Position numbers and translations under genes: made by a program. From NCBI RefSeq assembly GCF_030286555.1, contig NZ_JASVWF010000010.1:124001-188000 (forward strand): a stretch of 64,000 bases of DNA, in the 5' to 3' direction. The notes below the pieces were generated by a model. The model was not told the DNA's origin. It ran no database searches and saw only the letters and a list, made by a program, of their open reading frames with translations. Source of the stretch: Actinomycetospora termitidis. GTDB taxonomy: Bacteria; Actinomycetota; Actinomycetes; Mycobacteriales; Pseudonocardiaceae. Of the stretch, positions 46,687 to 55,342 are shown piece by piece. Each line of letters begins with the position of its first letter. The first letter of the stretch is position 1.

Positions 46687-47696
46687 TCGCCGCCACCCAC
46701 TGCCACCACGCCCGCCCGGCGGAAGACCTCGCCGATGTGGTCGAGCTCCTCGGCCGACGGCGGGATGTCCAGCACGAACACCCGGGTGCCCTGCCCGGCG
46801 TAGTGCGCGATCGCGGCGGCCACGCGGTCGTAGGAGCCGACCAGGTACGGGCAGAACGTCTGGTAGTTCTGGAACGGCCCGAGCCAGAACGGGTCGGGCT
46901 CGCCGTCGACGGTCACCGGCTGGGCCTTCGCGGCCTCCGAGAGCTGGGCGTGCCACGACGAGTCGCTCGCCCGCATCGCCATGGAGTGCGCGATCTGGCC
47001 CTTGCGGTCGGTCGGGAAGCGCTCCTCCGCGACCTTCCACGCATCGGCGGTGTCCTCGCGCGCGACGATCCCGACCCGCACGCCCCCGCCGGTCGGGGCC
47101 TCGGAGGTCTCCTGGCCGAGCGGCTCCGGGTACCGGATCGGCACCGCGCCGATCGCCTCGGCCGCCGCGCGGCCGGCGGGCGACGACCCGGAGATCAGCA
47201 CCTCCGGCATCAGCTCGGCCGGCAGCGCCGGGGCGAGCTTGAGGTTGTGCACCTGGTGCCAGCGACCCTCGTGCGTGACGGTCTCGCCACGCAGCAGCGC
47301 CATGAGGATCTGCGTGTACTCGGTGGTGCGCGCGTAGCGGTCGTCGTGCTCGGTCGGGTCGCCCAGTGCGAGCAGGTCGTTGCGGAACCCGCCCGCGAGC
47401 ATGTTGAGGTGCACCGACCGGCCGTGCAGGTAGGACAGTGAGGACACCATCGACGCCGCCGTGAACGGGTGCATGTACACCGGCTGCACCGCGACCAGCG
47501 GGGCGAGGCGCTCCGTGGCCGTGATCGCGTGCTGGGCGACCAGCCACGGGTCCGCGATGCCGTTGTCGGTGTAGACGAGCATCCCGGTACAGCCCGCGGC
47601 CTCGCTCCACCGCGCGACCTCGGCGACCGCTCCCGCGTACTCCCCCGCCGGCACGTCCTTCGACTGCGGGCAGGTGGAGTAGATCTGGACGCTCAC
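46683..47696 (-). CDS. Luciferase-like flavin-dependent monooxygenase
   Basis: A 337-residue member of the bacterial luciferase/alkanesulfonate monooxygenase family. It has the TIM-barrel start VQIYSTCPQS, YTDNGIADPWLVAQHAI, VYMHPFTAASMVSSLSYL, LNMLAGGFRNDLLALGD (flavin site) and EVLISGSSPAGRAAA. It uses reduced FMN supplied by a separate reductase. In NRPS-type pathways such enzymes hydroxylate carbon or nitrogen of carrier-bound amino acids, which fits its place between carbamoyltransferase and A-domain genes; all are coupled by GTGA overlaps. Confidence 0.88.
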   Translation of the reverse strand: MSVQIYSTCPQSKDVPAGEYAGAVAEVARWSEAAGCTGMLVYTDNGIADPWLVAQHAITATERLAPLVAVQPVYMHPFTAASMVSSLSYLHGRSVHLNMLAGGFRNDLLALGDPTEHDDRYARTTEYTQILMALLRGETVTHEGRWHQVHNLKLAPALPAELMPEVLISGSSPAGRAAAEAIGAVPIRYPEPLGQETSEAPTGGGVRVGIVAREDTADAWKVAEERFPTDRKGQIAHSMAMRASDSSWHAQLSEAAKAQPVTVDGEPDPFWLGPFQNYQTFCPYLVGSYDRVAAAIAHYAGQGTRVFVLDIPPSAEELDHIGEVFRRAGVVAVGGGE

Positions 47697-49435
47697 CGCG
47701 CGGTGCCTTCCACGACGAAGCCCTCGATGTACAGCCGGTCGAGGGCGATCCGGGCGAACGTGTCGACCGCGGTGGCCGGGTCCATGATCAGCGGCTGGCC
47801 CTTGACGTTGAACGACGTGTTCACGACGCAGCCGGTGCCGGTGCGCTCCTTGACCTGCGCCAGCAGAGACGCGAACGTCGGGTTCAGCCCGGGCGTCACG
47901 GTCTGGATCCGGGCCGAGTCGTCCTCGTGCACGATGCCGGACAGGACCGGCTTCGCCTCCGGCCGCACGTGGGCGGTGCAGAGCATGTAGTGGTCCGGCT
48001 CGAAGCCGCGGGTGACGAAGAGCCGGTCCCGGTCGTCGACGTGCACCGCGGGGGCGAACGGACGGAACGCCTCGCGGAACTTCACCGCCGAGTTGATCCG
48101 GTCCTTGATCCGGTCCCCGTCGGGGCGGGCCAGGATCGAGCGGTTGCCCAGCGCGCGCGGCCCGAACTCCATGCGGTCGTGGAAGACCGCGATGATCCGG
48201 TCCGCAGCGATGTCGTCGGCGGCCGCCGCGAGGTACTCGTCGGTCATCCCGACCTCGCGCCACTGCAGGTCGGGCCGCGCCTCGAGCACGGCCCGCACCT
48301 CGTCGGCGGAGTAGCGGGCGCCGAGGTAGGGGTCGAACGGCGTCGCGACCGGCTTCAGGTCCTCCGCCACCGCGTACGCCGCGCCCAGCGAGGTCCCGTC
48401 GTCCCCGGAGGCCGGCTGGACGAACAGGCGCTGCACGCCGGGGAGGTCGGCGATCGACTGGTTGGACTTGCAGTTGAGGAACGTCCCGCCGGCCAGCGCC
48501 AGGTTCGTCTCTCCGGTCTTCTCCAGCCAGTACCCGACGAGGTCCACGAGCAGGTCGGTCAGGCACTCCTGCATCGAGGCCGCGAAGTCGGCCTCGTCGC
48601 GCTGGATCGAGCCGTCCGGGAGCGACGGGGTGAACGTCTGCTCCTCGAGCATCGTCCGGGCGTACGGGTAGCCGTGTTCGGCGTCGGAGAGTGCTCCCGT
48701 GGGCCAGTCGATCACGACGGAGCCCTTGTCGTGATCGAATCGGGTGAGCTTGCGGAAGACCTCGCGGTAACGCTCCGGGTCGCCGTAGGGCGCGAGGCCC
48801 ATGACCTTGTACTCGTCATTGTTGAACTGGAAACCGAGGAACCGCGTCCCGATGGAGTACAGAATGCCGAGGGACGCGGCGATCGGCTGCGAGTGCAGCT
48901 TCTCCAGCTCACGCCCGTCGAAACGGAAGATCGTCACCGAGTCGACCTCGCCCATGCCGTCGGAGACGACGGCGAGCCCACGGTCGAACCCGCTGGGCAC
49001 GACGGCGGACAGCGCGTGGGCCCGGTGGTGCTCTACCGGCGTCAGCGCCGCGGCCAGCTGCGGCCACCCCGCGTCGGTGAGCGCGTCGCGCACCGTCTGC
49101 GAGCTCAGGACCTCCTTGAAGTGGGTCCGGTTCAGGACGAACGCCCGCTCGTGGCGGTCGTAGTCGAAGCCGTGGGCCACGACGTCGACGTCGTCGGCGG
49201 ACACCCCCGCCTCGGCCAGGCACCAGGCGATGGCCTGCCGGGGCAGGGCGCCGGTGCCCTTGTCGCCGTCGAACCGCTCCTCGGACGCGGCGGCCACGAG
49301 CGTCCCGTCGACGATGATCGCGGCGGCGCTGTCGAGTCCCTGACAGATTCGCGCGTCGAGCGGATCGATGTCCGGGTTGTCCTCGTGAAGCTTCCGTTGC
49401 GAATTCGGAAGACCACTGAGTCCGAGAACGATCAT
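47693..49435 (-). CDS. Carbamoyltransferase (NodU/CmcH/TobZ family)
   Basis: A 580-residue enzyme that carbamoylates a hydroxyl group using carbamoyl phosphate and ATP. The Kae1-like part carries the metal motif VEHHRAHALSAV (His136/137/140), VVSDGMGEVDS and FNNDEYKVMGLAPYG. The YrdC-like C-terminal part carries FGPRALGNRSILA and NTSFNVKGQPLI. The 5' end uses less GC-rich codons than its neighbours (around 48830-48880 and 49380-49435), a possible sign of transfer. It is the first gene of the four-gene operon, and the monooxygenase gene overlaps its stop. Confidence 0.92.
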   Translation of the reverse strand: MIVLGLSGLPNSQRKLHEDNPDIDPLDARICQGLDSAAAIIVDGTLVAAASEERFDGDKGTGALPRQAIAWCLAEAGVSADDVDVVAHGFDYDRHERAFVLNRTHFKEVLSSQTVRDALTDAGWPQLAAALTPVEHHRAHALSAVVPSGFDRGLAVVSDGMGEVDSVTIFRFDGRELEKLHSQPIAASLGILYSIGTRFLGFQFNNDEYKVMGLAPYGDPERYREVFRKLTRFDHDKGSVVIDWPTGALSDAEHGYPYARTMLEEQTFTPSLPDGSIQRDEADFAASMQECLTDLLVDLVGYWLEKTGETNLALAGGTFLNCKSNQSIADLPGVQRLFVQPASGDDGTSLGAAYAVAEDLKPVATPFDPYLGARYSADEVRAVLEARPDLQWREVGMTDEYLAAAADDIAADRIIAVFHDRMEFGPRALGNRSILARPDGDRIKDRINSAVKFREAFRPFAPAVHVDDRDRLFVTRGFEPDHYMLCTAHVRPEAKPVLSGIVHEDDSARIQTVTPGLNPTFASLLAQVKERTGTGCVVNTSFNVKGQPLIMDPATAVDTFARIALDRLYIEGFVVEGTAR

Positions 49436-49522
49436 CGAGCGGGGCCCCCTCGTGGACGACGAATAGTCGGCTCCCTCACTATGACGTGCGAGTTCGCCTC
49501 CGGTTCATCCGGGGTGTGGGAC

Positions 49523-51532
49523 TCAGAGCCGCTCGGCCGTCTCCGTCGCTCCCGGGAACGGGTGGCCCAGCACCGAGACGAACGCCCGCTGGTAGGCGTC
49601 GACCATGGCGTCGTCGGTGTAGAGCGCCAGCGCCCGCTCCCGCCCCGCCCGTCCGAGGCGGGCGAGCTCGGCGCGGTCGTCGAGGACGCGACGCAGCGCC
49701 TCGGTCCACGCCGGGACCGTCACGGGGTCGACGACCACGCCCGCGGCGCCGAAGTCGAGCATCTCGGGCACCGACCCGCTCGCCGACGCCATCACCGGCA
49801 TCCCGCGCGTCATCGCCTCGACCATGACGAGCGGGAACGCCTCGAATCCGCTGGGCACGCACAGGACGTCGGTCTCGGCGAAGGCGTGGTCCGGCCCCGG
49901 GGACACCCCCCGCCAGCGCACCCGGCCCCGCAGGTAGGCCGGGGTCTCGGCCTCCATCTCGGCCTGGTCAGGCCCGACGCCGAAGATGTCCAACGTCCAC
50001 TCGTCGGGCCGCGCGAGGGCGTCGAGGGCCTTGATCAGCAGCGTCGTGTTCTTGTAGGTCTTCAGCCGGGTCAGCATGCAGAAGCGCACCGGCCCGGTCG
50101 CGGACACCTCGCCCAGCGGCTCCCCCGGGGTCAACCCGTTCGGCGCGACCATCACGGTGTCGGTGAGCCGCTGGTGGCGCGACAGGTCGGTGTGGTGCTG
50201 CCGGGACAGCACGAGCAGGGCGTCCGCGGTGCGCAGCGCCCGGGCCTGCGCCGCGGAGTAGGTGGGCCGCTCGAGCTCGGCCGGGTCGTGCGCGGCGGGG
50301 ATCCAGTACCGCCGCTGACCCGCCGCCCGGCCGAGCGCGCGCCACGCCGTCGCGAACCCGATCTCGGTCTTCGTGCAGCCCCCGACGACGATGGCCTCGT
50401 CGGTCGCGGCGACGTCGACGACCGGCTGCCACCAGGGCTGCATGAGCAGGCGCACCCGGGGGTCGAGCTCCGCGATGTACTGCCCGAGGTGCTGGAGGAC
50501 CACGAGGGTCACCGGGTGCCCGCGCTCGACGAGCTCGTTGGCGAGCACCACGCGCTGGCGTTCGGCGCCGCCGGGCCGCAGCCCGTTGCTGATCACGACG
50601 ACGGCGGGTCGTCCCCCGGCCTCGCGGGCCAGGGCGTCGAGCCGGGCCCGACGGGGACCGCGCTTGGAGCGCTGCACGCGGTCGAGCAGCGTGGAGCCGG
50701 CGGCGTAGAGCGACCCGCGCCCGGCGTTGTGCTCGAGGCCGAGCACCATCACCTGCGCGCTGCGCAGCAGGTCCGAGCCGCGCAGGGAGGCCAGGGGGTC
50801 GTCGGCGACGGTGCCGCCGGAGGAGTGCCGTACCTGGGGCCCGGCCTCGTCGTCGACCAGGCGCAGGTCCCACCCGGCCTTCCGGGCGGCGGGCTGCCAC
50901 GTGGCGTCCTCGCCGTAGACGAAGAACTGCTCGTCGAACGGGCCGAGGGCGTCCCAGGCGTCGCGGGCGATGAACAGCGCGCACCCGGTCAGGTAGCCGT
51001 CCACGTGCTCGGGTGCGGACGGGTACAGGTCGCTGATCGTGCGGCCTCGGAGCCGCTTCGCGTAGCCCGCCGAGTTCAGCAGGTTGCGCACCACGCCCTG
51101 CTCCCGGTGGGCCACGTCCCACGGCTGGTCGCGGCCTTCGGGGTCGAGCACGGTCGGCGAGACGACGGCGACCTCGGGCTCCTCGAGTACCTGGCGGGCC
51201 CGCGTGCAGGGCCCGAGGAGCTCGGCGTCCGGGTTGAGCTGGAGCACGTCGTGCTCGGGGACCTGGGCCATCAGCGCGTTCATGGCGGCGATGTAGCCGA
51301 GGTTGAACTCGGAGAACGTCCACGTGACGTCCGGCCGGGACGCCGCCAGCTCGCGCACCGCGGGCGAGCCGGAGGACGCGTTGTCCCACACGTGCACCCG
51401 CGCGTCGGGCAACCACTTCTCCACGCTCGCGAGCGCACGGTCGAGCAGGTCGGCGCGCCGGTAGGAGACGATCAGGACGGCCAGACCCCGCCCGTCGGGT
51501 CGAGCTCCGCTGCGCTTCGTCTCCTGGGACAC
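49523..51532 (-). CDS. Two-domain glycosyltransferase (GT2 plus GT4)
   Basis: A 669-residue fusion. The N-terminal GT2 domain (about 15-260) has LIVSYRRADLLDRAL, VWDNASSG, LNPDAELLG and EDATWQPAARKAGW. The C-terminal GT4/GT-B domain (about 300-660) has VISNGLRPGGAERQRV, RFCMLTRLKTYKNTTLLIKA and the donor-site PSGFEAFPLVMVEAMTRGMPV. Such fusions build rhamnan- or galactan-type glycans. GTG start at 51532. It lies 87 bp upstream of the carbamoyltransferase operon on the same strand and might glycosylate that product, but a cell-envelope role is equally likely. Confidence 0.85.
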   Translation of the reverse strand: MSQETKRSGARPDGRGLAVLIVSYRRADLLDRALASVEKWLPDARVHVWDNASSGSPAVRELAASRPDVTWTFSEFNLGYIAAMNALMAQVPEHDVLQLNPDAELLGPCTRARQVLEEPEVAVVSPTVLDPEGRDQPWDVAHREQGVVRNLLNSAGYAKRLRGRTISDLYPSAPEHVDGYLTGCALFIARDAWDALGPFDEQFFVYGEDATWQPAARKAGWDLRLVDDEAGPQVRHSSGGTVADDPLASLRGSDLLRSAQVMVLGLEHNAGRGSLYAAGSTLLDRVQRSKRGPRRARLDALAREAGGRPAVVVISNGLRPGGAERQRVVLANELVERGHPVTLVVLQHLGQYIAELDPRVRLLMQPWWQPVVDVAATDEAIVVGGCTKTEIGFATAWRALGRAAGQRRYWIPAAHDPAELERPTYSAAQARALRTADALLVLSRQHHTDLSRHQRLTDTVMVAPNGLTPGEPLGEVSATGPVRFCMLTRLKTYKNTTLLIKALDALARPDEWTLDIFGVGPDQAEMEAETPAYLRGRVRWRGVSPGPDHAFAETDVLCVPSGFEAFPLVMVEAMTRGMPVMASASGSVPEMLDFGAAGVVVDPVTVPAWTEALRRVLDDRAELARLGRAGRERALALYTDDAMVDAYQRAFVSVLGHPFPGATETAERL

Positions 51533-51554
51533 GGCTGTCGATTATGTGCGCTCC

Positions 51555-51606
51555 GCGCAGGTGAGCACTTCGGGGGGCTATAGGCCCTCGAAGTGCTCAC
51601 CTGCGC
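51555..51606. terminator. Palindrome family B, copy 3
   Basis: Perfect 18-bp arms, GCGCAGGTGAGCACTTCG at 51555-51572 and its complement at 51589-51606, with a partly paired centre containing CTATAG. It starts 11 bp beyond the stop of the GNAT-like gene and lies just upstream of the glycosyltransferase start. Confidence 0.75.
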
Positions 51607-51616
51607 TCCGCCCACA

Positions 51617-52678
51617 TCACTGGCGCACCGCATGCGAGACCAGCCACTCGCCGTCGAGGTGGCTGCACAGCGACGTGGTCGAGCTCAGCAGGCCGAGCAC
51701 GTTGGCCTCGGCGTGGACCAGTGCCCGGGCGTTCTTGCGGACGAGCACCCCGGGCCGCCCCAGCAGCCCGGCGGTGACCGGCTCGAGCCGGCCCTGGACG
51801 GCGGCCGCGCCCTGCGTGGCGGCGTGCGCGACGAGGTGGTCGAGCACCGGCTCCGGGTCGGGCCCGGTGACGCCGATCTGGAGGACCTCGGCCACCCCGC
51901 CGGGCGGGAGCAGGTAGAGGAACCAGCCGAGCACCCGCCCCTGCGGTCCGCGGACGAGCTCGGCGGAGAGCGCGCCGCGGTCGAGACGGCGCAGTTCGGC
52001 GAGGACCCACTCCAGCCAGGCAGGGTCGTAGTCCGGCCGCAGCCGCAGCCGACGGCCCGCCGCCGCAACCTGCTCGGCAAGGGTCTCCGCGGTGAGCGGC
52101 TCGGTGGTCCCGGCGGGTCGCGGCGGGGGCGGGACGAAGCGCCCGCCGAGGGCGTCGACCGGCCGGGACAGCACCCGGGCGGCCCGTCCGAGGCGGTCCG
52201 AGCGCCGGGACACCAGGCTCTCCGCCGTCGAGCCGGGCGAGAGCACCCGGAACCACGCCAACGAGGCGCCCGGCAACTCCTGGCCGCCGAGGCCGAGCCA
52301 GAGGCCGCGGGACTCGTCGTTCGCGCGGTCGGCGACGGTGAACTCCTGCGGCCCACCCAGCAGCTTGCGATTGAGCAGGGCGCCCACGCCCTTCGACCGC
52401 CAGTCCGGGTGCGCGACGAGGTTGCTGCTCACCGCCATCCGCACCTTGCGGCCGTCGAGCACCATGCGCCGGGTGCTCGCGGCGATGAACCCGACGACGC
52501 CGCCGTCGGAGCCCTCGTGCACCAGCGGCGGGATCTCGGGGTCCGCCCACGGGTCCTCGATCAGGATCCGCTGGAGGTAGGGCGCGACGCGTTCGGCCGA
52601 CGCCCCTCCCATGACCTGGGCGAACAGGGTGCTGACCTGCGGGAGGTCGCTGCGCTCCAGCGCACGGATGCCGGCCAT
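51617..52678 (-). CDS. GNAT-superfamily acyltransferase-like protein (double domain)
   Basis: A 353-residue protein. The N-terminal half is a recognisable GNAT domain (IRALERSDLPQVSTLFAQV, GGVVGFIAAS, the acetyl-CoA-loop-like SNLVAHPDWRSKGVGALLNRKLL near residue 90). The C-terminal half looks like a second, degenerate GNAT/FemAB-like domain (GRVLGWFLYLLPPGGVAEVLQIGV). The same layout is seen in proteins of surface-polysaccharide clusters. ATG at 52678 was chosen; GTG at 52687 is possible. Palindromes flank the gene on both sides. Confidence 0.7.
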   Translation of the reverse strand: MAGIRALERSDLPQVSTLFAQVMGGASAERVAPYLQRILIEDPWADPEIPPLVHEGSDGGVVGFIAASTRRMVLDGRKVRMAVSSNLVAHPDWRSKGVGALLNRKLLGGPQEFTVADRANDESRGLWLGLGGQELPGASLAWFRVLSPGSTAESLVSRRSDRLGRAARVLSRPVDALGGRFVPPPPRPAGTTEPLTAETLAEQVAAAGRRLRLRPDYDPAWLEWVLAELRRLDRGALSAELVRGPQGRVLGWFLYLLPPGGVAEVLQIGVTGPDPEPVLDHLVAHAATQGAAAVQGRLEPVTAGLLGRPGVLVRKNARALVHAEANVLGLLSSTTSLCSHLDGEWLVSHAVRQ

Positions 52679-52763
52679 CCGCGGCACTCTACGACCGTCC
52701 GCGACCGGCCCACGAGCCGCCGTCGTCCACCTCGTCGTCGCCGCTCGGGGTCCCGAAACGCAC

Positions 52764-52807
52764 GAACGGGCCGTTCGTCACCTTCTTGGGTGACGAACGG
52801 CCCGTTC
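52764..52807. terminator. Long perfect hairpin after the molybdenum hydroxylase gene
   Basis: 19-bp perfect arms, GAACGGGCCGTTCGTCACC at 52764-52782 and its complement at 52789-52807, loop TTCTTG. It lies 20 bp beyond the hydroxylase stop. The arm contains GAACGG/CCGTTC as in palindrome family A but is otherwise different. Confidence 0.75.
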
Positions 52808-52827
52808 ATGCGGAACCGGGGGCGGGA

Positions 52828-55224
52828 CTACGCGTCCGTGCCGTCCGGGACGTGCTCGGTCTCGGACTTGCCCGCGTACTCCGGGCCGGCCTGGTGGCGG
52901 GTGCCCGGGTCCGAGGCGGAGGCGCCGTGGATGGCGCGCCACACCGCCTCCGGGGTCAGCGGCATGTCGATGTGCCGCACCCCGAGGGGCGAGAGGGCGT
53001 CGATGACGGCGTTGTGCACCGCCGGCGTCGACCCGATCGTCCCGGACTCCCCGATCCCCTTCGCCCCGATGGGGTTGAGGTGGGTCGGGGTCTCGGTGTT
53101 GGAGGCCTCGTAGGAGCAGAGGTCCGCCGCCGAGGGGATCGTGTAGGACGCCAGGTTGCCCGTGGTCGGGTTGCCGTCCTCGTCGAACGTGACCCGCTCG
53201 AAGAGCGCCTGCGAGATGCCCTGCGCGATCCCGCCGTGCTGCTGACCGGCGACGAGCATCGGGTTGAGGATCTTGCCGCAGTCGTCGACCGCGACGTGGC
53301 GCAGCGGCTTCACCATGCCGGTGTCGAGGTCGACCTCGACCACCGAGATGTGCGTGCCGAACGGGAAGCTCGACTGGCCCTGCTTGAAGTCGAGGTCCTC
53401 GCGCAGCGCGCGCCCGTTGCCGTCCTCGAGGCCGGTGCCGTCCTCCGACGCCGTGGCGACCTGCTGCCAGGTGATCGTGTTGCCGGCGACGCCGCGCACC
53501 CCGAAGCCGTCGTCGGAGTGCTCGATGTCCTCGACGGCCGCCTCGAGCAGGTGCGCCGCGATCTCACGCGCCCGGGAGACGAGCTCCTGGGACGCGTTGT
53601 GGATCGCCGAGCCGCCGGTCTGCAGCGAGCGGGAGCCGAGGGTGCCCGCACCGGAGCGCACCACGGCGGTGTCGGACTGGACGACCTTGACCTTCTCCAT
53701 CGGCACGCCCAGCACCGAGGAGGCGAGCTGCGCGAACGCGGTCTCGTGGCCCTGGCCGTGCGCGCTGGTGCCGGCCATGACGGTGAAGGTGCCGTCGGGG
53801 TGGGCCTGCGCGGAGCCGTACTCGCCGTCGAGGCCCAGCGGGGCGGTGACCTCGACGTAGGAGCCGACGCCGATGCCGAGGGCGACCCGGTCGCCCGCGT
53901 CGCGGCGGCGCTTCTGCTCGGCGAGCAGCTCCTGGTAGCCGGAGGCCTGGATCGCGGCGTCGAGCGCCTTCTCGTGGTCGGCGTTGTCGTACTCGGCGCC
54001 GGTCAGCGAGGTCATCGGGTACTGCTCGGGCTGCAGGTAGTTCATGCGGCGCATCTCGAGCGGGTCCACGCCGATCTCGTCGGCGGCCATGTCGATGATG
54101 CGCTCGAGCAGCTGGGTCGCCTCGGGACGCCCGGCCCCGCGGTAGGCGCCGACCGTGGTGGTGTTGGTGACGACGGTCTTCCAGGCGAAGTCGATCGCCG
54201 GGATGTCGTAGACGCCCTGGGCCAGCAGCTGGGTGAGGCTCGGGAGGATCGTGCCGACCGCGGGGTAGGCCCCGCCGTCGCCGATGACCGAGGCGCGCAG
54301 CCCGACGATCTTGCCGCTGCGCTTGACGCCGAGCTCGACCCACTGGACCTGGCTGCGCCCGTGGACCATCGAGAGCATGTTCTCCGAGCGCGTCTCGTTC
54401 CAGCGCACCGGCCGGCCGAGCAGCAGCGCCGCCTTCGCGGCGATCGTGTACTCCGGGTAGGCCGTGGCCTTCGGCCCGAAGCCACCACCGACGCGCGGCG
54501 CGACGACGCGGACCTGGTCGGCCTCGAGGCCGAGGTCGCCGGCGAGGGCGTCCCGGGCGCCGTGCGGGGTCTGAGTGGAGAGCCAGAGGGTGATGCCGCC
54601 CTCGGGCGTGCCGGGCTCGGCGACGCACGCGTTCGGCTCCATCGGCACGCCGGCGACGCGCTGGTTGAGGAACTTGCCCTCCACCACGACGTCGGCCTCG
54701 TCGAAGATGCCCTCGACGTCGCCGGTGCCCGCGCCCGCCGCGAGGTTGCTGCCGACCTCGTCGAAGAGCAGCGGCGCGCCCTCGGCGAACGCCTCTTCGA
54801 TGCCGGTGACGGCGGGTAGCGGCTCGATGTCGGGGAAGACGGTCTCGGCCGCGTCGAGCGCCTGGCCGGCCGTCTCGCCGATCACCGCGGCGACGATGTC
54901 GCCGACGAACCGGACCTTGCCCTTGGCCAGGTGCGGGCGGGCCATGGCGTCGGGGACGACGCCCGGCAGCCCGGGGCGGTCGGCCACGTCGAGGTCGGCC
55001 GCGGTGTAGATCGCGACGACGCCCGGCATGGACCGGGCCTCCTCGACGTCGATGTCGCCGAGCGTCCCGTGCGCGATCGGCGACCGGACGAAGACCGCGT
55101 GCAGCGACCCCTCCACGGGCAGGTCACCCGTGTAGAGGCCGGCACCGGTGATCAGCTCCTGGTCCTCGGTGCGCTTGACCGGGTGTCCCAGGATCGAGCC
55201 ACCGGTGTGGGTCGTGACGGACAC
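52828..55224 (-). CDS. Molybdenum hydroxylase large subunit (xanthine/CO dehydrogenase family)
   Basis: A 798-residue molybdopterin-cytosine-dinucleotide-binding subunit. It begins with GGSILGHPVKRTED. Cofactor motifs include PRVGGGFGPKA, GAYRGAGRPEATQ, GTSAHGQGHETAFAQ and the catalytic Glu in GAKGIGESGTIG. The active-site loop AYRGAGR is not the AYxCSFR loop of true (form I) CO dehydrogenase, so this is a form II/aldehyde-purine type hydroxylase. The FAD and iron-sulfur subunits normally encoded beside it are absent from the window. GTG at 55224 with AGAGGAG upstream; terminator at 52764. Confidence 0.92.
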   Translation of the reverse strand: MSVTTHTGGSILGHPVKRTEDQELITGAGLYTGDLPVEGSLHAVFVRSPIAHGTLGDIDVEEARSMPGVVAIYTAADLDVADRPGLPGVVPDAMARPHLAKGKVRFVGDIVAAVIGETAGQALDAAETVFPDIEPLPAVTGIEEAFAEGAPLLFDEVGSNLAAGAGTGDVEGIFDEADVVVEGKFLNQRVAGVPMEPNACVAEPGTPEGGITLWLSTQTPHGARDALAGDLGLEADQVRVVAPRVGGGFGPKATAYPEYTIAAKAALLLGRPVRWNETRSENMLSMVHGRSQVQWVELGVKRSGKIVGLRASVIGDGGAYPAVGTILPSLTQLLAQGVYDIPAIDFAWKTVVTNTTTVGAYRGAGRPEATQLLERIIDMAADEIGVDPLEMRRMNYLQPEQYPMTSLTGAEYDNADHEKALDAAIQASGYQELLAEQKRRRDAGDRVALGIGVGSYVEVTAPLGLDGEYGSAQAHPDGTFTVMAGTSAHGQGHETAFAQLASSVLGVPMEKVKVVQSDTAVVRSGAGTLGSRSLQTGGSAIHNASQELVSRAREIAAHLLEAAVEDIEHSDDGFGVRGVAGNTITWQQVATASEDGTGLEDGNGRALREDLDFKQGQSSFPFGTHISVVEVDLDTGMVKPLRHVAVDDCGKILNPMLVAGQQHGGIAQGISQALFERVTFDEDGNPTTGNLASYTIPSAADLCSYEASNTETPTHLNPIGAKGIGESGTIGSTPAVHNAVIDALSPLGVRHIDMPLTPEAVWRAIHGASASDPGTRHQAGPEYAGKSETEHVPDGTDA

Positions 55225-55342
55225 GCATGCTCCTCTGCGTCGTGATCACGGGTCTCGCCTTGGACACTAGACGAATACTGTGACTGCGTGCACAGCTCGT
55301 TTCCACCGTCCGGGAACCCGCTCACCTGCGGTTGAGGGCAGT

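Noticed and set aside
47927-51583. A 1218-codon plus-strand open frame.
   Set aside because: It lies antisense to the carbamoyltransferase and glycosyltransferase genes, which have complete domain motifs; the frame itself shows no domain.
52764-52807. The long hairpin as a third copy of palindrome family A.
   Set aside because: Only the GAACGG/CCGTTC core is shared; the loop and the rest of the stem differ, so it was kept as an independent terminator.
55285-55300. A further TGTGCAC-containing sequence upstream of the molybdenum hydroxylase gene.
   Set aside because: It does not fit the AGTGT-R-Y-N-CA-S-W consensus of the four island sites and lies far from that regulon.
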